64,000 bases of DNA, from contig NC_079507.1 of assembly GCF_030052815.1 (NCBI RefSeq), positions 65,055,144-65,119,143 of the forward strand, given 5' to 3'. The translations under genes and the position numbers were made by a program. Source of the stretch: Hevea brasiliensis (taxonomy: Eukaryota > Streptophyta > Magnoliopsida > Malpighiales > Euphorbiaceae). Positions 11,181 to 23,555 of this stretch are shown here, piece after piece; position 1 is the stretch's first letter; the number at the start of each line of letters is the position of its first letter. The notes below the pieces were generated by a model, which searched no databases, had not been told where the DNA came from, and saw only the letters and a list, made by a program, of their open reading frames with translations.

Positions 11181-14100
11181 CGTTTGTCAAATTCATATTC
11201 TGCCAATGGGCCTTGTGCGAGGTCTTTGAACCTGCATGTTTGTCAATAGATCTTTTCTCTTGGAGGATCTGTTGATCCTCATCCGGATGAATCAACACTT
11301 CCTGTGGTTAAGTTCACTAACATGGTTATATATTAAGTTGATCCATTGAGTTGATCCATTGTGGGAACCATGATTTCACTTCAAGAAGTAAAAGAATCCT
11401 GTGTGCATTTTGGACACATAGACGATTGTGCACTTCCTTTTTTTAGATTATTTATTCCTATTTGTGGGTATATTAATCTCATTAATTTGTTTGGAACCTC
11501 ATGAATAAGTAATTGATTTAATTTTTAGATAAATCTACTATACATAAATTAATTCTATGGAAAGTGCTGAGAGATCTACTATAAACTCAGTTGCTAGTGG
11601 ATTTTTTGTTTGGTATATCTGTATTAGGACCTAGAATTTCAATATTCTATGTTCGGAGAGAAAAGATGGAGAGCATTAGCAAGGAGAGGAAGTTAAAACA
11701 GAGAAATAGTACCAATTCATTTGAAAATTCCGTTAATATTTTATGTAATTTGTACTTTGTTACAGGTTAATGAATTCCGTAAAATTAACAATGTCAAAAT
11801 TGTAAATGAATTTCTTAATAGCTTCCCAACATAACACATGGAATTATAAATTAATTCCGTAAATTTTATGTTCCAACATGTAATTTATAGGATTACAAAC
11901 TAATTTAATAAAATTAAATTTTATACTCCAAACATCTAATGTACAGAATTACTAATGAATTTATAATATTCTATGAAATTCTTTTGTTTCCAACAGTGTT
12001 AGTAGTATAATTGCATAATCATCCTGTGACATGCATGGATAAGATAATAAATGGGCTATGATGTATGTTTTCTGATGCATTTTGTTGATGATCTGCAGAG
12101 AACTTGGGAAAGAGCGAAATTGGCAACTACATTGGATCACATAGGTAAATTAAATTTCCTGAGATTCTTCTAATTTTATTTGGAAATGATGCTGAGATTT
12201 TCTGCTTAGTTTGAGCAATATCTTTAGAAATGCATTTAACTGCATACATTGATTGTAGCAAAAATCCATAAATGCTACTTATGTTCAATATATTAGGTTA
12301 CATCACAATGCATCTAGATGTCATGTAGAGAAGTGTGAATTTGTGAATTTGGTTCAGGGAGCCCCACAAAAAAAGTTGATTATCATTTATGGGTTGGACT
12401 TGTTCATCCAACTTGCTTAGTACTAGAAGTTCTTCATTTCTCCATTCGTTGGGAAAAGAAAAGATATACTAACATGAAAAAAAAAGGCAGTAATGCAAAC
12501 AAAATCAATGATAGACTTTGTGAGATGAATAGTATTCCCTTTTTATGAGCTGTAGCCTGTGGTAGTATTCAACATGGAGTTCTTGCTCAAGTTTTTGTTT
12601 TAAAGTATTTTAGTAGTTAATTTTCTTATCCTTGCACCACCTCCTTTTTCTAGAGAGGGGTGAGAAGGGGGTGGTGGGGTTGGTGGGGCTTGTTGGCAGG
12701 TTTGGGGCCTGTGGAGTAGGATTTTAGATGGGGCAATGAAAAATGTTGAAGGCATCATTTGTAGTTGTAGGGCTGCATTATTATATTGACCACATATTTG
12801 ATATAATATATGTTCATTTAGCATAGTGATTACTCTTTGTGTGTCCTTGTTTTGTGTGTGTGTGTGTGCATGTGCATACTTGTCTTTCATGTTTGTGACA
12901 TCTCATTCGTATTTTGTGATTGATATAGTTGTGGCAACGGATGATGAAAAGATTGCTGAATGTTGTTGAGGATTTGGGGCAGATGTGATAATGACTTCAG
13001 AATCTTGTCGAAATGGTAAGGTCACTTGGTCAATTTTAAGTGTAAGATTTAATTTGGTATTGATTTGCTGATTGTTAAAATCTGTATTAGTATACAGGTG
13101 CGGAAAGATGCAATGAAGCACTTGGAAAGCTAGAATATAAATATGATGTTGTTGTCAATATTCAGGGGGATGAGCCTCTCATTGAACCTGAGATAATAGA
13201 TGGAATTGTTAAAGCACTGCAGGTAAATTTGTTCACTGTTCTACTCATGTACCTCTCATGAAATGTGACTGTTACATCATCATATGAACAAATTCAAGCT
13301 GATCCTTTATTTTTTAATTTTAATATTTGAACAAATGCCTCTTTTGCACATCATGAACTATCCTGTTACATTCAATTATAATACTGAAGAAAAGGAACAT
13401 TTTGTATCGCTATACATCCGGTTCCTAATTTATTGACATTTATCTCATTGTGAAGCTTTCCATTTATTTAATTCACTGGTTGTTGAAATTTGCATAAGGT
13501 GCAGACATCCCCAAATGCAGTATTTAGCACTGCTGTAACATCTTTAAAGCCAGAAGATGCATTCAATCCCAACAGAGTGAAATGTGTGGTGGATAATCTA
13601 GGTTAGGCTATCTATTTTTCGAGAGGACTCATTCCTTATAACAAGTGAGTTTCCTAATATTGATAAATAGGTGGTTTTGCTTGCTGTTTTTTTCTCTTCT
13701 GTGGTTTTTTCGCATTTATTGGGCTGCTTGATAGATTTATTTGCCAACTTGATACAGATGAGGGAAAGTCAACCCACAGTTTCCATATTTGCTTCATCTT
13801 GGAATTCAGGTATGAAGACGGCATGTATTCCTGATTGTTGTTTTCTTCCTCCGTTTGATGGTCAGAAGTCTCTGAGAGTTTGTGTGTGTTTGCTTGTTCT
13901 TTTTTTTGGTTATCTTATGAATTACTGACTGTATTTTCTGATCAGAGCTACAATGCAAAGTTTCTAAAAATATATCCTGAACTTCAACCTACTCCATTGC
14001 AACTTGAAGAGGATCTGGAGCAGCTTAAATTCCTTGAGAATGGTTATAAAATGAAGGCATAGTGAATTTCACCTGCCACTCTGTTTTCCTTTGGCTGGAT

Positions 14101-14554
14101 TTATGCTAAACTGCTATCATAATATTTTTTTGACATTGCTGTAGTTTCTATCACAATTGAAATTTGTATTTCTTTTTGAAGAGAACTTGGAATGTCCTCT
14201 CTCTCTCTCTCTGACTTTCTCAATGCTGATGCTGATGGCTTGAGATGTTGGCTGGATAGTTGGGGGAGCTCAGCTGGAGTTACTAAGAAGATAAGGATGG
14301 AGAGAGAGAGGTTCTCTGGAACTTTGGCTGTTATTAATCTTTTCTGTAGTTTTGTTTTTGTAGTTTATTGCAATCTATTTGGAAACAGCAAAGAGTGAAT
14401 GAATTTTCTCTAGACCATTGCATTGCTAGATTTGTTACTTATCCATTGTTAGTTTGATCAATTTGTTTTGGATAAGGTACATATTTTCACTTCATGGGAT
14501 TATAGTTATCTATCAGTACTGACAACTTGTAAATTGGATTCCCAAACACACAAA

Positions 14555-14570
14555 CCCCCCCCCCCCCCCC
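14555..14570. repeat. C16 homopolymer in last synthetase intron, left copy
   Basis: A run of 16 C's. In the right copy the same place is an ~85-bp C-rich tract (35,191-35,275), showing strong expansion or rearrangement. Confidence 0.85.
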
Positions 14571-14748
14571 TTCCCTAAAATCATAGATAAGGTTGATGGT
14601 ATTTGCTAGCTGAAATATTCAGATACTATAATGTGCAACCCAAATGTTTTTGCAGGTGATAAAGGTTGACCATGAGGCACATGGTGTTCACACTCCAGAA
14701 GATGTTGAAAAGATAGAAACTTTGGTGCGAGAGCGGAATTTGTCCTAG

Positions 14749-15116
14749 TTCTTCCAATTCAAACTGGACCATTGATTTTAAATGGGATCAGATGACATGT
14801 TGCTTCCTATATTGAATCCAGGAGAAAGTGGAATAGCTGGTATTAGTTTTTCGAACACACCCCCACCTCCTTCCTTTCTTTAATTTTTTTTCTTTTTTTG
14901 GGTATCATTTTATATAGTCTAATAGCATTAAGATGGTTGGAGTATTGTGAACTAGTATGTAAAATTTTGCATATTTTTTATGAATGGCTGCGCTTGCACT
15001 TGATGATATATGATTTTTATATGCACCAATTTGTTTTATACTGATGGACCTTTCAAGTGCAATGACTGAATCCACCTTCTGATCATCTCTGTTTCTGGGG
15101 TAAAGCAGACGTTTTA
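14749..15116. other. Synthetase 3' flank up to a rearrangement junction
   Basis: Matches 35,448-35,817. Identity with the right copy stops after 'gcagacgtttta' (15,104-15,115 region). Beyond it lie reverse-oriented RLP sequence in the left copy and unrelated sequence leading to the laccase pseudogene in the right copy. Confidence 0.85.
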
Positions 15117-17688
15117 AGGAGAGGTCTATGCCACTATCATAGATATGAACCGTATCATACTGATAGATGAAGCTTTTGTAAACCATGGTAAGTTCCACAG
15201 AAGCATACATAACTGAAATGACGAACCCAAGAAGGTATCCATCAGTGGGTCGATTTCTCAACATCCCCAAACCATCTAGCCTTTCAGGGATGGAACCATT
15301 GAGTTTGTTGTTTGAAAAGTCAATAATTTGCAGCTTCCCCAGCTTGTTTATCTCTTCGGGGATTGATCCATTGAAGAAATTAGATTCTAAAAGAAGAACA
15401 TGGAGGTTCTGGAAGTCACCAACAAAATGGGGGATCTTTCCAGAAAATGCATTGTTTCCCATCTTTAATACCTCCAAACTTTCAAGATTTTCAATGAAAC
15501 TCGAAAAAGGCCTTTAAACTGATTCCCTGTTAGGTCTAGGTAACTGAGATTTTTGGCCTTCTCTAATCCTACAGGAATGCTACCACTGAAGTTGTTCTGC
15601 CCAATGTTTATAAAGACTAGAGAAGTGCAATGTCCCAGACTGCTAGGCAGAGCACCTGAGAGACTGTTGTTGGATAAATCCAAGAGCATCAAAGAATTCT
15701 TTTTGAGACAAAAAGTGTCTGGAATCTGACCAAACAGCTTGTTGCCTGATAATCTTAAGTATCTTGCACTTCCAAGCCCTAATTGTGGTGGCATGTACCC
15801 TGTGAAATTGTTGTTAGACAAGTCCATGATATCCATATTCTCAAGCTTGGAAGGAATAGGTCCCTGAAGCTGATTGTTTGCTAAATTCAATGTATTGGGT
15901 CCATAAAATGAGCTTAGCTGAATGTAGGGTGGGAGATATCCTTGTATTTTGTTGAAAGAGAGATCCAAGTGATTGAGAAGTGGTAAGTTGAACAGCCACT
16001 GAGGAATTGTTCCTGACAATTCATTCTGTGCCAAGTATAATTCTGTAAGTTGGGTGAGATTAGATAGGAAGTCTGGGATCCGACCATCTATGTTACAATC
16101 ACTCAAGTCCAAGATTTTAGGCTGGAAGTTTGTTGGAAATGGCTTGTGGTCTAATCTCACTGTTAGATTATTATATCCGAGGCCCAGGAGACTTGGCGTC
16201 ATGCCTTGGACGAAGGATGCCAAAGACTCAACTGTTCCACTGATAGAGTTTAATCTAACATCCAAGTACCAAAGATTGGAAAGGCGGCCAATGCATTCAG
16301 GCAATGTTTCGGAAACAGAGTTTCTCAACAAAGAAAGAAACCAGAGAGAAGAAAGATTACAGATTGAATTTGGGATTGATCCTTCTAAAGAATGTTCTAT
16401 CAATGAAAGCACACCAAGGCTTTTCAAGTTGGATATAGTCGGTGGAATGTGTCCTACTAAGTTGTTTGCATCAAGGTGCAATGCTTCTAACCTTGAAAGG
16501 TTTGTGAGGGAAGGAGGTATGGAGCCCTGAATTGAACAGCTGCAAGCTATGAAACTGACCAATGAAGTCATATTAGCAAATGAAGGTGGAATGGGTCCAA
16601 TAACATCCGTAGAGCGAATATCTCAAGTTTCTAAATGAGCCCATGGGACTGAGAACGTTGATTTTAGATCAATCCTGAGGTCAGTGTTACCTACATATAG
16701 TTCTCTCAGTTGTGGAAGGTAAGGGATTGTTCTTTGAAGGTTTGAGCTGCTAAGATCAAAGACTGAAATTGAGGTCAGATTTGCAAGTTTAACTGCGATT
16801 TGGGATGTAAAAGGATTGGAATCTAGTCGTAGTACAGAGAGGTGAGTAAGGTTGATAAATTGATCTATAGGTAGTGTGCCTGAGATTTTGCAATTGGACA
16901 ACTGAAGGAACCTGAGATTTGAGAGTTGTAATAAAGGCTTAGTCCAATGGGAGGACTTAGGAGCCTCTGACAGATCAATACCAGTAAGTATTAACACCCT
17001 GAGATTGCCTAGCCCTCGTAGCCAATCCAAATTTGATGATGAAAGATGGCTGCCATGGTAGTAACTGTATTCAGGTGGAAGATGCACCGGGGTTGAAGAT
17101 GGTAAATTGTAGGAAATATGTGAAAAGTCAAATTCCACGGGTGAAGAAGAAGAAAGATCCAAACATCTCAGAGATGTAAGGTTGGTAAATTGGATGGTAA
17201 TGAAGTCAATGAACATAACATTTGACAGGTTCAAGTAAGTCAGGTGAGTAAGGTTAGCTATGCCAGGGGGAATTCTTGAAAAGCTGAAGTTGTTAAAGCT
17301 AAGATCAAGATGACGGAGGTGAGCAAGAGTGAAAAGAGAAGAAGAGAGGATACCTTGGAGAGCAGTGGATGTGGAATTGGAAATGGGAACCAGTTGTGAG
17401 CTGAGATTAAGCATGAAGCTTGTTGGATTAGGATTCCTGAGGTCAACAGCAATAACATGGAGTTGAATCAGAACAAGAAATTCCATGCCAGCTGCAACAA
17501 TTTCGACCATGCCAAGAAGACAATCGATTCGATGGGTCTTTGAGATAGGATTTAAAACTTACAAGTGCAGCTCTTTCATTATGATAGCAAGAGGTAGTAG
17601 CTAAAATATTAGAGACAACGAGAAGGAACAACAAGGGCACAACAGTACGGAGTTTCATGGAAATGACAAGTCCTGACAGTAGCTGCAT
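15117..17688 (-). pseudogene. RLP pseudogene in block C, truncated and frame-shifted
   Basis: On the minus strand this encodes a paralogue of the intact RLP: signal peptide from Met at 17,658 ('MKLRTVVPLLFLLVVSN'; an upstream Met at 17,688 is possible), the N-cap 'NERAALVSFKSYLKDPSNRL', then some two dozen LRRs. Lesions: a frameshift near 17,455-17,470 after 'CCSWHGISCSDS'; a TGA for Leu at 16,623-16,625; a one-base loss near 15,515 between 'NQFKG' and 'FENLESLEV'-type sequence; and truncation at 15,116 inside 'DSGIDLSL', so the last LRRs, membrane helix and tail are gone. It differs from the intact gene far more than the block A copies differ from each other, so it is an older duplicate. Confidence 0.9.
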
Positions 17689-17773
17689 TCTTTTTTGCTC
17701 TTAAAGGGCATTGTAAATGTTGGCTTGAATCCTTAAACCTCAACTGGCAAAAATATATAATCAAGATTTCCAT

Positions 17774-17989
17774 TTGAAATCACCCTTTTTTTTTATTCAT
17801 TGGCAAATAAATGACTTAGGATACAGAAGGTTTACACCAGTTGTGATTGAGTGGCTTTGTGAATTTCAGCAGGATCTTGCTGTCTGGGAATTAGTTCTGA
17901 CAAGTGTTATGGATTACTTCACCAAGGCTGATCTGTTGCTTTCTCTACAGGTCAGCCATTATAGTTTTCTTGCTTTTCTTTCCATGTAG
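17774..17989 (+). other. Possible exon fragment, unrecognised
   Basis: A 71-codon open frame containing 'GYRRFTPVVIEWLCEFQQDL' and 'ELVLTSVMDYFTKADLLLSL', followed by a good donor site ('ctacag|gtcagc', about 17,950). Its composition is protein-like (Trp, Cys, amphipathic helices) and unlike the AT-rich surroundings, but I do not recognise the family and see no partner exon. It could be a captured exon or chance. Confidence 0.25.
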
Positions 17990-18120
17990 GTTGGACTAAC
18001 AATTCAACAAGACAGCTGGAATTCAAAACATCTTAGGTTAATTCTGTCAGTCAAAAAATTTATAAAATTGCTTGCACCAGCTCAGAATTTGTTTTTAACT
18101 TGTCATTTGCGGGCACGTTG

Positions 18121-18654
18121 TGCGAGTATTTAAATTTTTTAAATCATTATTATATAATATTATAAAGTGTTATATTATTTTTTATTATATTTTAATTATT
18201 TATATTTATTAATTCTACACAATTATTTATTCAGATAATGTTAATTATTATTTAAAAAAATTAACCAAACAATGAATAACACTTTAATTTGATATTGAAA
18301 ATTTTTATATAATTTTTTACTGTTAAATTATTGCTCAAAAATGTATAAAGTGAATATTTATACATTATCTACATTATCTAATTTGATTAATAATTTTGTC
18401 TTAATATATGCGTATTAATTACTATTAATAATAAAAATATAACTAAAAACGAAAACAAAATGAATTAGAAGTTTAAGTGTACTACTTTTCATAATTCCAT
18501 TGTGATAATTTCTTATTAATTAATTATAAAAACATAATCATTTGTAGGTTTTAAAATTTTTAGATTATTATTTTGTAAAATTAAAGAATGTCACTTTATT
18601 TTTTTTATACTTTAATTATTATATTTATTTATTTCATATAATTATTCAAGCAAA

Positions 18655-18734
<80 letters not shown>

Positions 18735-19133
18735 CATTAGTTTATTAGATAGTGTTAGTTTTAGTTTATTGTTATGAATAATACTTTAAATTGATTTTTA
18801 TAATCTTTTTATATAATCTTTTAGCTATGATAAAGTGTTTATTTTCCCCAAATTTTTTAGTTTTAGTATGAATAGTCTGTATTTAATCAAACCGAGTAAA
18901 TAATCTTAATATAATATGTGAAGCTAATCCATAAATCACAAAAATATATGAAAATGGTCTTTTTAATTATTTATATTTACAAATTTCTTATTTGAACCTA
19001 TATGTTACATTTAGTGTCATAATGCTCCTCTCTTGTTTAGAAAATTGAGAGAGAGAGAAAAAAAAAAAAAAACTAGAATGGAAAAAAAATTGTGGTTTAT
19101 GTATATGTAAATATATAAAACATTAATGCAATT
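18121..19133. repeat. AT-rich repeats in block C, with (AT)n tract
   Basis: Two diverged copies of a roughly 430-bp AT-rich unit are visible (about 18,150-18,370 and 18,580-18,850; shared phrases such as 'gaataa.actttaa' and 'ataatctttt'/'ataattttt'). A pure (AT)n run of about 36 units lies at 18,661-18,733. From about 18,840 the sequence resembles 4,610-4,870. No gene. Confidence 0.5.
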
Positions 19134-19739
19134 AAAAATTTTCCTGTCAAAGAATTCTGGGAAAAATCTATTCCACTGTGGTATATCCTGACCACATTAA
19201 ATTGGTATATTAGTCTATGCTATGCTTAGCTATACAGCAGCGTGTACATTGATGAAATGACATAACCAAGGTCTCCATCCGTCGTCGGTCGAGTTATCAA
19301 TGTCTTCAAACCATCTAGTTTGTCAGGGATCGATGCTAGTTATGAAGCTTCTCTAGCTTTTTTATATTTTGAGGGATTGATTCATTGGAGAAACTGAATT
19401 TCAGGAGCAGAATGCGGAGGTTCTTGAGGTGTCCTATGAAATGGGGAATCTTTCCAACAAAATTATTGTATCCAATTTTCAGTACAACCAAATTTTGAAG
19501 CTTTTCAAAACTTGGAAAAGACCCTTCAAAACGATTGCAAGTTAGGTCCCAGTAGCTTGACTCTTGGCATTTTCAAGAACTGCAGGAATTGAACTGTTCA
19601 AGTTGTTTTGTGCAAGTTTCAGAAGACTCAGAGCTGTACAATTTCCTAAACTGCTAGGGAGAGCTCCTGAGAGGCTGTTGTTGGATAGATCTAGGAGCAT
19701 TAATGCATTATTTTCCTGACCGAAAGAAACTGGTACTAA
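19134..19739 (-). pseudogene. RLP 3' fragment, right copy
   Basis: Same broken antisense RLP fragment as at 1-492, here complete on its left side: it continues to about 19,134 through sequence matching the intact gene's island region ('agctaagcat', 'ctaatataccaattta', 'taccacagtggaatagattt') and stops just after the equivalent of 'SLNALTGN'. It lies about 5.7 kb upstream of, and opposite to, the right-copy RLP. Confidence 0.85.
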
Positions 19740-19977
19740 AAATTACCTAGAACAAAGATTGAATCCACCAAGAAGAAAAAGTAATGAAAGCAGAAAGGAT
19801 TGAAATTTAAGTCCAGTTCTCAATCGCAGGCTCAGCCTGGTAGTGTGTACTAGGAGTGTTCATGAGTCGGTTTGTGTATTTTTTTTGGCCTCCAATCCAA
19901 CTTATATCAGTTATTATAGGTTTATATTCTAAACTGACTATAAACTGACCAATCCGATATTTGGTCTCAATGAATTA

Positions 19978-20855
19978 GGGTCTGTTTAGTTTAACTGTTG
20001 AATACAACTGATAACTATTAACTGATAGTTGTTACTTTTAGCTGATAACTAATAGCTATTAGCTGATGATAGCTGATTTATATTTAGGTGTTTGGTAAAA
20101 CTATATTTAGCTGTTGCTGTTAATATGTAAAATGACTAATAATGACATATGTCATATAATTTATATTATTATTGAAATAAAAATAAATTTATAAATTTAT
20201 TATATTATATTATTTATTTTATTATTAAATTAAATATATATTTTTTAATTTGATATATTATATTATTTATTATATTATCAAAATAAATATATAATTACCA
20301 ATTTAATATATTATATCATTTATTTTATTATTGAAATAAATATATAATTATTGATTTATTATATTATATTACTTATTTTATTATTGAAATAAGAAAATAA
20401 TTAAATTCTTTAAAAAAATTAAATAACTTTAAAATTATAATTATAAAATAATAAAGTAATTATTATTATTGATTAAAAAACTTATAGCCAATTTTAAGTT
20501 TTTAGATGTAAAAAATATATTTTTTATAATAAATAAGTGTTTTATAATTTATGTTATTAATAAAAAAATATTTTAATAAGATTATGTTAATTAAGATGTT
20601 AAGATTATAAATAAAAAAAGTATTAATAATATTAATTTTTGAATTACGTGAAAAAAAATAATATGATCTAAATAAAAAATAAAATTAAATTAGTTATCAG
20701 TCGATGAAAAATAACTCTAAAAACAAAATCAATACAAACTGTAACTAATGAATATTATATCAGTTTTTCATTACTATCCGCTTTATGTTTTAAAATTCAT
20801 TAAATATTATAATTCACCTATTTAAATATCTATTAGTTATCAGTTACACTCAATC
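19978..20855. mobile_element. hAT-like MITE, right copy
   Basis: Duplicate of the element at 731-1,608, in the same position within the tandem repeat; it came with the segmental duplication, not by a new insertion. Confidence 0.45.
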
Positions 20856-21758
20856 CATTGTTCAATTTAAAATTCTTTTCAGCCATGCATTTTGCTTTGG
20901 TACCAATTGAGAACATTTTAAACTCACTATAAACTGACCAATCCAATACTTTGGTCTTAATGAATTAGTCGGTCAGTTTAAAATTCTATCCAGCCATACG
21001 GTTTGCTTTGGTGCCAATTGAGAATATAAAAAAAATTTATAGTTAAAAATTATATTAATTAACTATTAAAAATTCATGCTAATAAAACATTAAAATAATA
21101 ATTATTAAAAATTTAAATGAACAAATATAATAATCAAAAGTTATAATTTATAACAAAAAAATTTAAATATCAAATAAATTTACAGCTTTTTTATTTGACA
21201 GAGGAATTGATTGCTTTTTCCTTTAGATGAATCAATCATTTAACAATCATGAAAAGCTTCTTTAACAGCAAAATAGACAGACAGAAAAAGACTACAAACC
21301 CGTGCAATGGATTCTACTGAAGGAATGCCAAGCAAATCAGTTATGAAATTTAATCGATGCACCACATTTTCTCCAGGAAACAAGGGTTTCCTTGTTAAAA
21401 ACTTAGCAAGTATACATCGTATGTATGTAATGTAGGAACTCTTGTGAGTATGCCATAGAAGGGAGCAGGAACCCCGATGTGGGCCTGCAGAAAGTTAGAG
21501 GATAGATTCGAAAGATGAGTCGAGAAATTGGGAATGAAAGATGAGTACTATGAGAGTAGAGAAATAGATCTACTATTTGAGTTGTCAACATGGAGTGAAT
21601 GGGTGAATAGCTGTTGGATATGGATACTCATCAATTGACCAACAAAGGAATTCTGATTGGTTTAAATAAGTCAACTTAAACCGAGATAGATTTGAAAAAT
21701 GAGATTAGAGAAATTATGAATGAAAGATAGGTGCTATGAAAGTAGAGAAATGAATCTA

Positions 21759-22258
21759 GGAATGGCAATAGGTTAAATTTTTATGAGTATTCGATTCGAT
21801 TGAATCTTAATAGGACGAGTTTAAGTAATGTATAATCGGGTTTGAGATAGATTAAGATTTAAAATTTAATACTTGTTATGGATTCGGATCGAGTTAGGAT
21901 TTACATGTTGGGTATCCGTTACTCAAACTCATTTATATAAATGTTTAATTAAATATAAAATATATATTTTTATAATAATATTTATAAATTTTTATATATT
22001 TTATTTTATATAAAATAAAATTAAAATATTTTATGGAATTATTAAATTTTTAAAATAAAAATTATTAATAAAAATTATTTTTTATATAAATTATTAATTA
22101 AAATATATAAAATTAAATGAGTTCAGATATTTATCGGGTCATAATAATCGTGGTCAGAATGATTTCAAGTAATTGAGAATAAATTTTAATCGAATTTGAT
22201 TTGAATTCGAGTTCAGATATGGTGATTTTAATGGGTGTCCTTTCCGTTGTCATCCTTA
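21759..22258. mobile_element. Mutator-type MITE, right copy
   Basis: Duplicate of 2,511-3,009 with the same flanking target duplication ('aatgaatcta' before, 'aataaatcta' after at 22,259-22,268). The same mismatch in the flank shows that the insertion predates the segmental duplication. Confidence 0.6.
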
Positions 22259-22523
22259 AATAAATCTATTATTTGAGTTGTCAATATGGAGCGAACGGGA
22301 TATAGATACTCACCAACCAACCGACAAAGGAATTTTGGTTAATTTAAATAGATTAACCTAATCCAATCCAATGAATCAACTTAAAATATTAATCGAATTA
22401 TTCGGTTTATTTGATTTTAACCATATTTTGAACAGCCCTATTATGTAAATCTCTTAATTTGAGCTAGGTTCCAAGTTCAAAATCCCCTAATGCTATATTT
22501 CTAAAGATAAGCGTATTTGGAAT

Positions 22524-22832
22524 ATGGACGTGGAAAGCATTATTTCTCTTACATCTAGCGCATTTACATGTGCTTTAGTTGGAAAACAATACTTTCTTGT
22601 GCAAAAGCATCCTCATTTGCTTCCACCAATCTCACTTGGGATGCTTCCAGTTCTCACTTTGGGTCACCTGATACGTCTCATCCTGTGCTTTGAAGCAATT
22701 TTCAACTGGTGGCTTGAGATGATGACTGGGGTATCAAATATGGTAGCTCTATTGTTGTTGTTCCTTCTTCTTATTGCAATAGGAGCAAGAATTTCTGCAA
22801 TGACAAGGCATTGTGTTTGTACGACAAGATAA
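22524..22832 (+). pseudogene. DUF2921-like gene fragment, right copy
   Basis: The translation is identical to 3,275-3,583: a 102-codon piece with the 'ISLGMLPVLTLGH' core and two hydrophobic helices. No other exon is seen around it. Identity of the two copies reflects the recent duplication and does not by itself show function. Confidence 0.5.
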
Positions 22833-23159
22833 CTCTGCTTCTGTCTTTGGCATTTTATGTCGTTGGAATCGTATGATAAATTCCGGGTACATTAAAATTT
22901 ATCTGTTATGATTACGTCATCAAATGAATTTTAATTATATTAAATTAATTATAACTGAATTATGACCGACCGCAGGTGAGCAGTTCTCTAGAGTCTCCAG
23001 AACCACCTAAAACACTTTGCGACGCCACGTGTCTATGTCGTCCCTCTCGCAAAAACCCTAAACCCTTTCGATATCAAACGCGCAAACCCGCAAACCCTCG
23101 CCTCCTCCGAAACACTACACACATAAACCAAAAACTATCTTTCTCTCTCCCCGCTGCCA

Positions 23160-23555
23160 ATGGCCAGCCCAGTAACAATGACGAAGCTATTCAAAACTGC
23201 AAGTCTCTTCCTATCCATCTCCTCCGTGGCTCCAGTAGCATCCCAATGGAAACCAAGATTGTTGGCAAGATACCGAGCCCTATCTCTGTCCAGTATTTCC
23301 TCGAGTCAGCCTAATCTTGGCTCTGTTCATCATGGTACTATTAATGGCATCAACACGCTTCTGCTGTCGAGATTTCATGGCTCTAAAGGTTACGGTCGGA
23401 GGAAATATCCAACCGACGACGACGACGACGACGATGACGATGATGATTTAGTTGGAGAGGATATTGTTGACGACTATGAGAATGATAATAATGAGTTTGA
23501 TTTTGATGATGATGATGATGATGATGATGCTCCTGCTCAGAAACGAAACAAATGA
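23160..23555 (+). CDS. Small acidic protein with organelle-type leader, right copy (intact)
   Basis: 131 residues. The N-terminal ~50 residues are basic, rich in Ser, Leu, Ala and Arg with almost no acid ('MASPVTMTKLFKTASLF', 'SQWKPRLLARYRALSLSS'), which resembles a mitochondrial or plastid presequence. A middle part follows ('GSVHHGTINGINTLLLSRF', 'GSKGYGRRKYPT'), then an Asp run of 11, 'LVGEDIVDDYEND', a second Asp run of 8 and a basic tail 'APAQKRNK'. The leader carries the same G-box and telo-boxes as the left copy. I do not recognise the family. The coherent presequence marks this as the better of the two copies. Single exon, short 5' leader; expression not shown. Confidence 0.65.
   Translation: MASPVTMTKLFKTASLFLSISSVAPVASQWKPRLLARYRALSLSSISSSQPNLGSVHHGTINGINTLLLSRFHGSKGYGRRKYPTDDDDDDDDDDDLVGEDIVDDYENDNNEFDFDDDDDDDDAPAQKRNK

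Larger units (their letters stand above)
10737..14748 (+). pseudogene. kdsB: CMP-Kdo synthetase pseudogene, left copy (5' end deleted)
   Basis: 3-deoxy-manno-octulosonate cytidylyltransferase makes CMP-Kdo, the Kdo donor for pectin RG-II. Exons read by splice sites and family conservation: the tail of exon 1, 10,737-10,817 (after 'GIIPAR'); 12,099-12,144; 12,929-13,015; 13,098-13,222 ('YDVVVNIQGDEPLIEPEI'); 13,505-13,644; 13,758-13,809; 13,946-14,056; 14,656-14,748. It is dead: the start and first ~50 codons are deleted, with TGA for Arg in 'ECCRGFGAD' (12,967-12,969), TAG for Tyr in exon 5 (13,604-13,606) and TGA for Ser at the start of exon 6 (13,759-13,761). The last intron's donor reads GC rather than GT. 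The gene must be supplied elsewhere, since the pathway is essential in plants. Confidence 0.9.

Noticed and set aside
13671..14062. Open frames across synthetase exons 6 and 7
   Set aside because: They read through introns in other frames; the splice-based exon model with family conservation explains the sequence.
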